DNA of 64,000 nucleotides from Galaxea fascicularis (Eukaryota > Cnidaria > Anthozoa > Scleractinia > Euphylliidae), in assembly GCA_948470475.1 (NCBI GenBank), contig OX419336.1, positions 7,283,671 through 7,347,670 on the forward strand, given 5' to 3'. Shown piece by piece: positions 23,701 to 35,900 of this stretch. Within the stretch, counting starts at the first letter, position 1. Each line of letters opens with the position of its first letter. Made by a program: the position numbers and the translations under genes. The notes below the pieces were generated by a model. It was not told where the DNA came from, ran no database searches, and saw only the letters and a program-made list of their open reading frames with translations.

Positions 23701-24558
23701 TGGCGCAGGCAAGCTCTAATGAACTGTGAACAGTTAATCATCTTTACTGCACTCAAACAATTAAAAAAAACAGTGTTTTTAGAGCAGGTTTCCGGTGTTT
23801 CGCAAGCTAGATTACCGCGCGACAAAAATTCACCTGTTTAGGTTTTGTTCAACGGAATTGAACAAAGGAGAAAAATCTCCCGATGTATCGCTTTGTTGAA
23901 AGTGAAGCACTTCAATAAAATTAAAACAGATACGATGTGGCTTTTACGCTTAACCAACGTTATGAAAACAAGCGAGAGAATTAGCTCAGGAGACAAACAG
24001 CTATAGATTTGACATGTTTTTGTTTAATATTTTGCTGTCATACGCAAATTTTACCTTCCTTGCGCGCTCTGATTTTTAGGATGTCTGGTTTATTGGATAT
24101 TGTTCTTAGTTAACACGGAATTATGTTCGTTTTTGTCTGTATTGAAACACTACAAGAGAGATGTAAAAAGACCAACACCTATTTTAGTTAATGCTGCTTA
24201 GTTGGTTAGTCAATGAAGACATAAGTTAATTTTGCTAAGAATAGATATTACAAGTTTAACTTTTCCCGATCGACTTTCTTAGCTTTATGGTACTTGTTAA
24301 TTACGGATTTCAGATAGAGTGCAAATATTCTATTTTTTGCGAAGATGTGTTTAAATGTATTTTTCTCGTTTTTTGGGTGCAAATAAATTTACAAATGGCT
24401 TATGCACTTTACTTTTCAAACCTGATATAGGAATTTGCGAGTTTAACTCATACCGAACTGAGAATGCGTTAAGTGAATCGCTTCAACGAAAAGATAGTTC
24501 AGTCTTTAACAACCAACAACCAGTGTCGACACCAACTTATTTTGTTCGACTCTTTTTT
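20771..24558. other. AT-rich intergenic stretch; 3' flank of the zinc-finger gene at its right end
   Basis: No gene recognised in about 3.8 kb. Frames of 60-70 codons exist but show no family motif. The right end is the expected 3' UTR side of the minus-strand zinc-finger gene. Confidence 0.5.
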
Positions 24559-25815
24559 TCAGTGGATCTCTTCAATATGATCTTTCAAATCTGTCTTTTT
24601 CGAGAATCGTTTCCTGCAGGTCCTGCAGTGATAAGGCAGATTATCCGAGTGGGTATGCATGTGGAATTTCAGATTCGACATCTTGTTAAACGCGCGATTG
24701 CATTGGTTGCATCTGAAGGGCTTTTCTCCCGTATGAATCATTATATGATTCCGTAGATTACCTTTCTGGTGGAATCCCTTTCCGCAGATGTCGCAAATGA
24801 AGGCTTTCTTGTCGCTGTGCGTCCGAAGATGCGTCTTCAGCGTAGAGGACCGGTTAAAACTCTTCCCGCATTCCTCGCATTTATGCGGTTTTTTCTCGGT
24901 GTGAATGATCTTGTGTCTGCAGAGGGTACTGGACAAGCGAAACCCCTTTCCACACACGTTGCACACAAACGGTCTGCTTTGAGTGTGGTCTGGCATTTTC
25001 AAGTGAATTGAGAGGGTGTATTTCGTTTTGAACACTTTGCCACACTGGTTGCATCTATGCAAAGTCTTGTCTGATCGATTTTTTGCGCCTGTTACACTGG
25101 GATCATTTGCTTTATTCAACTGAGGGAATTTTTTATTCGCTGAAGGAGTCAACCGTTTCAATTCGGACGGAGTGGACGCAGTGTTCTTCCCCGATGCGCT
25201 CCCAACTTTTCCTGGACTCTGTAACGCATCGTTTTCTTTAAGGATTCCTTCTCCATCAAGAAAAGGAAATTTACTAAGACTGCTTCTTTGAGCATTTTGG
25301 CCCGACATTTTCTTTTCATTATTAATGAAATCATCTGCAAACCTCAAAATCTTCCCAATATCATTTACGCGCTCGTCAATGCGGACGTCAGCTGGATAAG
25401 ATAATTTCTTTTTCTTGCGAAACGCAGGGAAAAAGTCGTCTCTAGCTTCTTCTCTCTTCACTTTCGCTGGTCTTTTGCTTCGTCTAACGTCTGGCAAATG
25501 ATCCCTGGTCGCAGTCTTCTCTTCATCTGCAAATTAAAAACACAACGTGATTCGGAATGATACTTCTACTAAAATTTGATAAAATGTTAAAATGAACACA
25601 TGGCTCCAACACGAAAGTGGCCTATGACATGTTTACATAGAGACGCTCTTTATTTTAAGACAATTCGAATTAACCAACTCTGGCAAATACTTAGAAAATA
25701 TTTCGATTCAGAATCACAAAAAGAAATACTTACCTTGCTCGAACAAACGCGAATTTCCTTCGCTGAAATAATTACCATCATCAAAATCCCTTTTTAGCAG
25801 AAATGCTCTCGGCAT
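24559..25815 (-). CDS. SNAG-motif zinc-finger protein with FEZF-type fingers (two coding exons)
   Basis: Predicted nuclear DNA-binding repressor. Exon 1 is 25,815-25,734 (82 nt, phase 1, donor gtaagt). Exon 2 is 25,526-24,559, after acceptor tttgcag. Together they encode 349 aa with matching phase. The N-terminus reads MPRAFLLKR, a SNAG-like motif as in Snail, Gfi1 and Insm proteins, where it recruits LSD1-CoREST. A Lys/Ser-rich linker follows. Six C2H2 fingers occupy about residues 180-349. Fingers 2-6 strongly resemble FEZF1/2, for example [46 protein letters not shown] and [10 protein letters not shown]. Known FEZF proteins carry an Eh1 motif rather than SNAG, so this is either a FEZF-like paralogue with a different repressor motif or a separate cnidarian class. 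An upstream non-coding exon is possible. Confidence 0.88.
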
Positions 25816-28800
25816 CGTTTTAAATTTGCGGTGAATAAAAAGATGTGTTAAAGTTACTTCGACACGGAAACGTGTTTCCCTAAGCGTGGAAATTTATCGC
25901 AATTCAAGACTAGATCTTCAACCAAGCTGCTCTCTACAAGACTGAACAGTTTCCTTTTGTATTGCTTCATCTTATGGCAACTCACTGAGCGCGTAATCTT
26001 TTAACAACTTTATGTCATGGGGAATACAGATAGACCTCGTATTGTGTTTAGTTCGGATGATGCGGTTTCCAGCCAATCAAACTTCCTCAACTCTGGAAAC
26101 CTGCAAACATATTGAATAATTTATAAACTGCACATATGAAAATAACTCCACAACACCTGCTATCATAAGCTTTAATTTTCAGACTTATCGGAAAATCTGC
26201 TAACAAATTTTCCTTGAGTATAATCGAACCCGGGTTCACGCGTCACAACAACTCCTTCCCCTTCGAAGTTTTGCCCTTATCGCGTGCTTTTTCGTTCTTC
26301 ACTAGTTTCGGGAAAAATATATCGGTCACTACACCCGTTGCGCTGCAATAAAAATGCAAATACTGAAGCATTTGCTCTTGAAAATATTTATTTCCCCCTC
26401 GCTAGGGTGTAATAAGTGCTGCTAAAAGCAATGGGCCCGCCTATTGGATGCTAGCTCATAATAACTAAACCTAACTTTATTACTGATCTCTGTTAGAAGC
26501 CTTTTGTATTGAAATCTTTTCTTATCAATTGAATGGTATTCATAAGGCCGCCTTTATGTGCGTAAATAAGTCCCACCTCTGACTAACCAAGGTTTTGATC
26601 GATGTCTCCTATTTTGAAGCTATATCAGTTTTGGTTTTTTTTTATAGCAAGCCTTGTTGGTATGTTTTCGCCACTTTAATGGAGCTACCGCCAGATTCAA
26701 ACCCTCTAATAAGTGCTGACTATCACGTCCAACTATCGGTGTAAAGTTTGTTTATTTAATTCATAATAGTCGGTTGCCAGTTCGTCTCCAAACACTCAAT
26801 AACTCTTCCATTATTGTTTTGGTTTCTACAAGTTTCTTCACAAAGGTTTTTTATGTGGTGGGAATCTGTCTTTGTTAGTGGTAAAAACACCCTACTGTGC
26901 TCTTATTTGATCTAACTCGAAACATCACCGCCGTTATGCCATTCAAAATAACCCGATTTTAAGTTTGAAACACCAACTTTTCTTTTTAGCTGGCCAGATT
27001 ATATTTTACTTTGTTATTGAATTGTAAGATTTCAAGCAAATTTATCTTTTGTAATCTATGGTATCTTTAGCGAGAATGGAAACTGATAATACAATCAAAA
27101 TAGTAGTGAGGTGAAAATCTTAAGACCGCGTTGCGATTGTACGAATGAAAATTTAAGTACTTTCCATCTTTTAGCTGAAATTAAAGCTGTCAATTCCCAC
27201 TGCCACGATTAATTGAAAATTCGCTTATCTTCCGTTTAGGTTTATACCAAAAACAAATTTTATCTTCTATTTTAGTGCGAGGTATCACAACCGTGTACTT
27301 GCTAAAACAAATTGTCTGGCAGATCAGATGACGAGGCTGGACGATAATCTATCAGTTTTTTTAATAGAAAAAAAGATATAATTTAGACATGTTTGCGATA
27401 AAGAAATTCATTCAAAAAGCGAATATAAAAAATTCGAACTGCATTTACATTTGTCAGGGTAAGAGGTGAATGATAGATCTGTTATAACATTTCCTGGATG
27501 ACTAACGCCTTTTTGAATACATTCGCTTTATAAGAGTTAATTGAATTTCCAAATTTGTCGTTTGCAAATTATGAATTTTCATCCCTAGTAATATTGACAA
27601 CCGATCGGAAATAGTGCAAATGACTTTAAAACTTTGAACATTTCATTTATATGTGAAAATATACCCTTTACAATTTTGGGGTGTGTTTCCCAAAGCTTTA
27701 AGTTGATTTACACAGTTCTGCGTTTCCGTTTAGTCTTCCGTTAGGGCCTATATTGATGTCTTGGCCGGCTATAAAAATGTTTGCGGATGGTCCTATAATT
27801 GGGAAACAACGCTCGCAATGATAATTAAAACTATAAGTGTACGAGCTTTTGATCGATTTTCTCGCTAGAATATGAATAGTCTTTGGTGTAAAATATTTGA
27901 ACAAAAAAATTGTTTGAAAGGCTTGTTAATCAGGACTGTTAACCATGCAGGTCTACATACGATCGCCATTTCTGTTTTGTCCTGATATATCGGTTGATAT
28001 TACACTTATCGACTGGGAGTCTTATATTTGCCACGGTCACTGAATGAAACAAAACGAGTTCCTTAGAGTAATATTTTTGAACATTTTGTGTATAAAATTT
28101 ATTTTGTCAAAACCCATGTCTGTCACTTTGAAGCTTAAATTGAATTGAAATATCGTTTTCTCCGAACCAATATCTATATCAGTCAATATCAGTGGCTTAT
28201 ACACAAACAGGTGCGCGTTTTCAGTTAATCATATCTTAGCATATATTAGACTGACATACGGAAAAAAATGAACAAATTTCAAACTGCTCGTTAATGGAAC
28301 TATCAGTGCATTCAATTTGCCCCTTTTGGATGGATTTTTTTCCGTGTGATATTCAAATTGAGCCATAGACTATTAATCTTCTTCATTCAGTCTCAACTCC
28401 AATGAATATTGATTCAAATTCAAAAGCCACGACTTTGTTTTACTGGTGACCGCATAACCAATCCCACAGCTTCAAATGGTTCATTTCGATGAAGCTTTGT
28501 AGTTATGTTTTCAGGAACTCTCTTTCTCTCGGAAGAAATAGATTCCCTAAACTTTTTCTTTGACTCAAAACATTATTTAATTCAAGATTTCTATGAATGC
28601 AAAAGATATATATATATATATATATATATAATTTTGCATAAGGAAAATATCAAATATTTTTTCTATAAGAAATATACTGCACTGTACCCCAAAATTTTCC
28701 ACGGATGTTTAAATCGTTTATAACTCAGTATGCTGGACACAGAGCCTGTGAAAAAGCGGGAAGTGACTACTGAAGTCCGTGCTGAAGTACGTGCAACGCA

Positions 28801-30140
28801 CGTGCTTAGTGTTAAATTGGTTTCGGCCTGCAGTACTGATTGAAAGAGTTTAGTCGTGGAAAAGAAATGTAGTCCATTAAATATACAATTTGCGTCAGCG
28901 CTATCAAAGTAGAATTCTGCCGAGCTTAATTTAGCTTCGCTTAATTTTAAACAACGCATAATCGCATGTCACTACCCACAGCAGGGACACCTAGAATTAA
29001 CCTTGATCATGAGAACTTTTTCGTAGGCTGATTGGTCTCGCATTAATTATCACTGGAAAGAGTTCTGTGAATTAAAAAAAGGCAAAAAGTGGCTCTACAT
29101 TTCTATTCTTATGCCAAAGTGAAACAGGTTTCATGCATTATCACTTTGTAATTACCATTCACTTGATTTTGTCAGAGGCCATAAGCTGAATCATGATGTT
29201 CAAGCTTTTCACAGTTACCTGCAAAAATAAACATTGTCACAAAAGTGTTATCCGTAGTGTGTTATATAGGCCTATAAAATGGAACTTCATAACACGATAG
29301 ACAATAATACTATTGCAATGTTAGAAAAATCTAAACTGTCTTCGCTAGCTTGCAAATGGTCCGTAACAAAACTTAGCTCCCGTGTGGCACGGACCACAGC
29401 CGCTAATAAAATGGCACACACGAAATAAAACGAAATGAAAAAACACGAAAACCTTTTTATGGGTACCATGCTCTGCTCATTTGTGTGGCGTCCATTCTGT
29501 AATGTAACTCTGACCCTTGGCTCAGAAAAAGTAAAAATTAATTGGGCAACAACTTATATACGAACTAGCGTTTTTACGTCGTACTGGGAAACTTCTCTTT
29601 GATTAGTCTTGATAGTTCCCGAGAGGCGACTTTTAATGTCCGTCCCCCTCACCCACTTAACGAAAAATATACGCGTGTACGTGTCATTTTATAACAACTC
29701 GTTGTTGGAGGCAAATAAATTACCAGTCAGTACAAGTGCATCTGTGGGTAAAATCTTGCATTTTCAAGATGCGGCAGCAATTTACAAAATTTAAGATTTT
29801 CCGTTCTAAGCCGCCGAAACAGTCTAAGCACTTCATCTTGATACCATAGTTAATTATTTTTGCACCATATGCAAAAATTCCTCATTCATGTTGTCCAGTT
29901 GTAAACTGTATCGTGTTGAAACGACATGCATGAGCACGAAGAACGACGGCAAAGAAAACTTTATTTCAAAACATAATTTCTCGTTGTTGCACAGGCAGCC
30001 CAAGCTCACTGTGAGAGTCGGTTATGTGTTGTATTACGCAATGTCAACAAGGCTGCAAATATAGGGATTTGTATAGAAATTAAGTAAGTAAAAATTCTAA
30101 AATTAAAAGCTAAAATCTACAAGTATAATAAACAAAATCC
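25816..30140. other. Intergenic stretch, AT-rich
   Basis: The first few hundred bases are the presumed promoter side of the zinc-finger gene; no clear core element was identified. The rest (26.2-30.1 kb) has no recognisable gene. A TA dinucleotide microsatellite lies at about 28,607-28,630. Short frames (for example 28,663-28,959 minus) match nothing I know. Confidence 0.5.
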
Positions 30141-30148
30141 ATAAATTT

Positions 30149-30850
30149 CTAAGAAATAAAATTGCGAATAATAAACTGTGTTCGTGTCGAAAGATAGTTC
30201 CGGAACCAATCCAAACTGCTTCCTCTTACTCCATAGTGTTCTAGCTTGTAAAGCAAACATTCATGGTCTACTAAATCGAACGCTTTTCTTGAGTCACTAA
30301 ACACAGCCCCGGTAATCATTCGCCTATCAATGTGATCTAAAATATAGTCGGTGAGATAAATTACTGCAGTTTCTGCGGAGTGTATCTTGCGGAAACGTGA
30401 TTCAGGGATAGACTGAAAGCAAGTCATGTGCACTCAAAAAAGCCAAAAATTGAACAGAACGCTCCATGAACTTTGATACCCTCAGTTTTTTTCAGCCTGA
30501 AAACGTTCTTAAGGTGTTCTTAAGTTGCATGGTATAAACACGATGTCTTAAAATTGGGATTAAACTCAGCCTCAACGTTCTTATAAAAAAAACCAAAGTG
30601 CACTAGGAGGACTGAAATAGGCCGATAATTATTTTCATCTTTCCCTGCTCCTGATTTAAAAATGGGTGTCGCTCTCGCATTTTTCCACTCGGATGGAATT
30701 ACTCCGGTAGAAATAGTAAGGTTATCCAGGTACGTGATTGGTTTAGCTATAACTGGTTCTGCATCCTTAAGGAATCTTGCTGAGAGGCCCTGTGGCTTTA
30801 GTCAGCTTGAGCTTTGTCAGTTCTAGCAAAACAAAATTGGTTGAAACCCT
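30149..30850 (-). pseudogene. Broken non-LTR (CR1/L2-like) reverse transcriptase fragment
   Basis: The frame at 30,149-30,433 contains FSDSRKAFDLVDHECLLYKL, the RT block with a catalytic Asp, followed by YGVRGSSLDWFRNYL. Upstream on the minus strand, with frame breaks, 30,600-30,800 encodes a degenerate VIPSEWKNARATPIFKSG and ENNYRPIS block. The catalytic [FY]xDD region and both element ends are missing, so it is a dead fragment. Confidence 0.75.
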
Positions 30851-32357
30851 TTGAAGCACGAAGTTTTCAGGAGTCCCGGCAATAGATTCGAAAAGATAAT
30901 TATACATAAAAAAAAACCTCAATAAAAACCTTACCTTCATGGTGTGTTGCTTTCTTCCTGTGTGATTATTTTCCCCTTATATCACAATTTAAGCAATTTC
31001 ATTGTTTCTCGAATCTATTACCGTTATTCCCATACACAGTCGTGATGACATTGCGTAATTTGATACTACATATAACCATCTCTCACATTGAGCTTGGGTT
31101 GTCTGTGGGCACACATTTGCACACACCTTCATGCATTAAGTATATATGCATCACTTTCACACTAACCCTGTTCCAAAAACGAATAAAGTTTTAGTCATAA
31201 AATGAATGTATAATTAATGTAGGGAGCTGTGCGGAAATCTTGCCCTAAATTTCTATGAATGACGCTGAAGTAAAGAAATAGAAAACCTCGCGGTTAATGG
31301 TGGAGGTTCTCGTCAAAACATTGCACGTGTGTGGTTATTTAACGTTGTTGTGTTACCGAGGACGGAAAGAAGTGTACAAAAATGTAAAACGCATGCACAG
31401 AGCGATTGATTTTCTCATTAAAACTGTCTTTTGTTTTTTGGCGTAATAGTAGCCGATGTTTAACTGCTCTCTAAAGCTGAGGCGGCCCTCGCTTTCGCTA
31501 TTTGCTGTTAATTCTACAGCTTCAGACCATGTGATTCAAAGATTCCCGTCTGTCGGTAACGGAATACTGCCACGGCCATTCTCAAACAAAAGGTTGCCTA
31601 TTTCTGTGGTATCGATTTTCAGGTCTAAGGCAAACTGTGCAGATCTCGGACGCGTATCCCACGAATTTGGTGTGAAGTTCATTGGGAGTTTAGGCCTAAA
31701 ACGATGAACTCACACCAAAGAACACGAGAACACACAAGTAGTGAGTCTTCTTTATTCATTTTACAACTTCTATTGAAAAATGTTTGAAATTTGTCTTTAT
31801 TTGACGTTCGCAAACCTCAATATTTTGTTTCTCACACAATGTCTTTACATATCCTAGGTAAAAGATCCACAGGGCCTACTTTCAAGGCCACAAATTTATT
31901 TTAGACTTTGTGAACTGATTAGTTCTCGTCTTCTTTTTAGAAGTGTCGATAGAACAGAGCTGATACAAATAGACGGTCCGCTAAATCAGTGTTCACTCTG
32001 CAAAAGAACTATCTTAATCTCCTAAAACGAGTCAAGAGAGTGCAGTGTATTCTCCAAGCCACTTCTTGAGCAGCATCAAGCCGTATCAATTGGATTTATT
32101 GAGCAGAGGGTCGTAAAAGGTCCTCTCGTAATCCACCTTTGTGGATTACGGGAGAAGACCTTATACCACCCACCGACTCAGAGTGCTTGTCTTTTTAGCC
32201 CCCTATGGTTCCGTTTCCATTACAGCTTTCTCCTCTGTTGACGGATGCTATAATTGTAGTTCTGCGAAGTTTTATTGTGAAACTAAAGGTTCTTTTGCTT
32301 AATTAACTATTACCTTTCTGTCATACATTTATTTATATCAGGCATGATAATGTTCGA
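30851..32357. other. Intergenic stretch with one MITE-like copy
   Basis: No gene recognised. The segment at about 31,300-31,450 resembles the MITE family at 51.85-52.25 kb and 59.9-60.3 kb (GCACGTG, GAGGACGGMAA, AATGTAAAACGCA blocks). Confidence 0.45.
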
Positions 32358-32389
32358 TTTGATAATGAAAATTACGGGTAGAATCATAT

Positions 32390-32450
32390 TGATATTAGAC
32401 AACATTTCGGTGTCCTCATGACACCATCATCAGGTCAAAATATGATATTC
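32390..32450 (-). ncRNA. Hammerhead-like motif (family B, minus copy)
   Basis: Minus strand: CTGATGA (32,433-32,427), stem II GGTGTC/GACACC with an ATGA-containing loop, then GAAA (32,408-32,405). The base after GAAA is T where the plus copy has C, so the ACGT stem III is lost and this copy is probably weaker. Confidence 0.5.
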
Positions 32451-32719
32451 AACAGATAACAAAGATATTAATGTTCAAGTTGAAGTTCTTAGTCCCTAGA
32501 GGCTAGGTGAAAAGTTTTGCTTTTATCGAGTCACTTTGAATATTTAGACACGCGTGTAACCAACATAGCTGGCATCACACCAGCCACATTCAAATTTGTA
32601 AGATTGTTCGTTGATCAACGGGGTCTAAATATTCAAAGTGACTCGATAAAAGCAAAACTTTTCACCTAGCCTCTAGGGACTAAGAACTTCAACTTGAACA
32701 TTAATATCCTTGTTATCTG

Positions 32720-32790
32720 TTGAATATCATATTTTGACCTGATGATGGTGTCATGAGGACACCGAAACGTTGTCTAATATCAATGATTCT
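32720..32790 (+). ncRNA. Hammerhead-like motif (family B, plus copy)
   Basis: CTGATGA (32,739-32,745) is followed by a strong stem II (GGTGTC ... GACACC) and GAAA (32,764-32,767). The self-complementary ACGT then acts as a minimal stem III, with T at 32,771 as possible cleavage position. GAC before the core pairs with GTC (32,772-32,774), and ATAT segments extend stem I. All three stems can be drawn, with dimerisation for stem III. Activity is inferred. Confidence 0.6.
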
Positions 32791-32816
32791 ACCCATAATT
32801 TTCATTATCAAAACAT

Positions 32817-32822
32817 TTATTT
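32817..32822 (-). terminator. Possible polyadenylation signal of the stathmin-like gene
   Basis: AATAAA on the minus strand about 160 bp past the stop codon at 32,981-32,983, just before the foldback element. Confidence 0.4.
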
Positions 32823-32980
32823 ATGCGTAAGATATTCCATCAATGAAATATCAGCCCGTTTCCTGCCATTCGGCATGCGACATCGGACGTCGTGCCTACG
32901 TTTTCATTATCAATATCGTCGCTTGGATGATAGTGCTTGCGCAAAGAGAACATGGACGAGTCCGCAAATTGCCTTGTCGA

Positions 32981-35900
32981 TTATTGCTGTCTTTCCCACG
33001 CATGCGTCGCCAGATTGCGAGCCCGCCAACGGATTTGTTCCAGTTCCCTGAGCCTGTTTTCCTGCGCACGACGCAGTTTTGCGTTCAGAATGTCAGCAGT
33101 CAGTGGTGAAGGCTCGTTCATTCTGCGAAAACGGAAAGGTAACCTTGCAGACGGGATAACAGTTTGTTTGCCTTTTCCTGCATCAAAAACTTCAAAAGCC
33201 ATAGCACTCTTGGTCTTTCCCAAAACGAAAAATCGCATCGTGTCGTTGGAAGGTAGGCCTCTCCGAAGCGCGGCTATCTTTTCTCTGAAATTTTTGTTGA
33301 ACTCTTTTTGAACCGTGGAAAACATTGATCCTTGATTTTCTGAGCGGCTTGCATGTTCAGATCCTTGTATTCTTCGGCTTAAAGCTGTCCCACCCTGAAC
33401 AGGAGTCAACTGAAAAAGCAACATCTAATTCAAGCTGAGCTGTTAACAATACTATCTTTATAATTTGAGATAATTTGAGATGGGAGCCGTGAGTGCATAT
33501 ATAACTACCCGCTAATTGACCGTTGGAACTTGTTGCCTATTTCTTTTCATTCAAATGAAATCAACTAGCTTTGAATTTAACTTTGATACATTGCCGTTTG
33601 TAGAATTTTCTTAAGGTGGCTCAAAACGGTTTCCAGTACTTTCCAAGACGTAGATTTTGATGGGTCATTATTACCACTCTTTATCAGTTGATACTATAAT
33701 CATGGTATCAAAAAACTACCTAATCATTTGTGAATACGTTGGTATTATTTTCGTGACACTAAAGGTTACCATAGCAACACTATGATCTGCTAAAATAAAC
33801 CCTTAATTTCAGCTTTAAGCGCTTATATTTCAAAATTTTTTGTTATTATAGAATTTTGATAAGCAAGATGAGATGCAACTTTTCGCAAAGTTTAAATAAA
33901 TTCCGTAGATGGAGTTCAGAGCCACCTTAACTTTTCGAAAATTTAAGGTGGCTCTGAACCCCATGTACAGAATTTGTTTAAACCTTGCCAAAAGTTGCAT
34001 TGCATCCTGCTTATCAAAATTCTATAATAAGAAAAAAATTCACCGTGCCGTTTTTGAAATACAAGCGCCTAAAGCTGAAATTAAGGGTGTTTTTAGCAGG
34101 TCACAGTGTTGCTATGGTAATCTATAATGTCACGAAAATAATACCAACGTATTTACCAATGATTGGGCAGTGTTTTGATACCATGATTGTAACATCAAGT
34201 GATAAAGAGTGGCATTAATGACCCATCAAAATCTACGTCTAGGAAAGTGCTGGGAACTGTTTTAAGCCACCTTAAGACTACTGTAATTCAATTAAATTTT
34301 AGAGATCGCTGTATTTAACATTCAGAAAGGGTCTGGTGTCGTAATTTTGAATGCGGGATCAGGATCAAGAAAAGAAAGGGAAACCATACCGGGCGCTTTT
34401 ATAGTTTCGTTATTCTCGGTGCACTATCGAAAACTCCGAAGGACGTACGAAGTATATATTTGTCCCTAGCTGGCCGATTTTAGATTACTCCAAACTGACG
34501 TCGTTGGGGTAAATGCGCTGAAACTAATTTGATGTAAAAGCTCCTTTTGTCAGAGCTAGATATTATTAAAACTTCTGGCTATGCACCCAGCTCTTACTTA
34601 CATTACTTTATCTAAAATAGAGAAAATCAGTAAGATTTAAAAGGCTTCTTCTCAGGGTTGTAACGAACATTAGTACATGATCCTCCGAGACCGAGGGGCA
34701 GCTGTGAGATAGTCGGGATGGGACAAAGGTCGGAGCCTGCGAAAGTTGTCTTTAACGCGTAAAGTTATAGAAACGAAACTTGCCTGTGAGATTCTCCTTT
34801 TCAGTTCTTCTTTAGCCATAGCCAAAAGCAACTCTCGATTTGCGGCAAGAAACCTATGATTAGCAAGACTCGGATCTGTGGTAATCTAGGAAGCAAGATC
34901 ACCAGCTTCAGTTTTATCTCATAGGATTGTCATAATGTGTAAAGATACTAATGATCCGATCCCCTGTTTGTTTCCAGGTCTGTTTTTGTCACTCTGTCTG
35001 GCTACCTGGCTGTATCATCCCCTGTCTATCCGTTTTTACTCTTTCTGACTGTATTTCTGTTAGTTATTGTCATAATGGAGTTAAAAATTGTTAAAATTCA
35101 GTACATCGGAATAGGTGCTATCTGAAAGTGAAACCATTAAATCGTGACTCCGTGATTGTCCTATAAAATAAGCAACAAACCGATGCAAAAACTGTTAATC
35201 GAAAGCTACAGCTTAGTATCCTACTTGTTCGTTATCTGGGTCGTAACACAGTCCTTAGTTCTGAAGCATTCGGAGGAGCGTTTGCTAGACGACCCAAATA
35301 GCAGCGACGACGGATCACTCAAAAGGCAAGGTCTAGCGTAAGCACATTGATACCAAAACAATTTAGTTTACGTTCGGTTTACATTTGTAGATTCCTCACC
35401 TTCATAACGTGTTCTTCCAGTTCCCTTTCGGCGATTGCTAACAAATTCTCTTGATTCCCAGGGATAACTGCTGAATCAGTAGGAGATTGCAATACCGAGT
35501 GAGAAGTTGCGACCTCCTGGAATGTTTTTATCCGGACTTCCTCGTCAATTATTGGCTGTCGACTGGCTGCAGTGCTACAACCTGGGCTACCCTGATTGGC
35601 GCGCAACTCTTCTTCATATTCCTTAGTTGAGGGTGACACTTGGTTACTTGCGACTTGGCGTATACATTCTGTACGTTGCTGTGCTAAGGGACCAGAACAT
35701 CTCCGACTTGGAACTACGGCAGGTTGTTTCACTGTAACACCACTGCTGCCACTGCTTTCACCGCTAGAATTTTCGTCATCTTGCCGAGCGGTGTGCTTTT
35801 CTTTGCGTTTTTGCAATAAAGCTTTTACTGAATTTACATCTTCATCCGTTGACAGAAAGCTATCATTGTTAGGATGCTCTGCCGTTGTGTTGTTGACCAC

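Larger units (their letters stand above)
32358..32813. repeat. 456-bp foldback element with two opposed hammerhead-like cores
   Basis: Left arm 32,358-32,549 and right arm 32,624-32,813 are near-perfect inverted copies separated by about 74 bp. Each arm carries a CTGATGA ... GACACCGAAA segment; the right arm reads it on +, the left on -. Terminal sequences resemble TTTGATAATGAAAATTA. It lies about 170 bp downstream of the stathmin-like gene's stop. By analogy with Penelope-like or retrozyme repeats, this may be a tail-to-tail pair of element termini. Confidence 0.8.

Noticed and set aside
24355..25011. Plus-strand frames opposite the zinc fingers
   Set aside because: Antisense shadows of the strongly conserved C2H2 coding exon.
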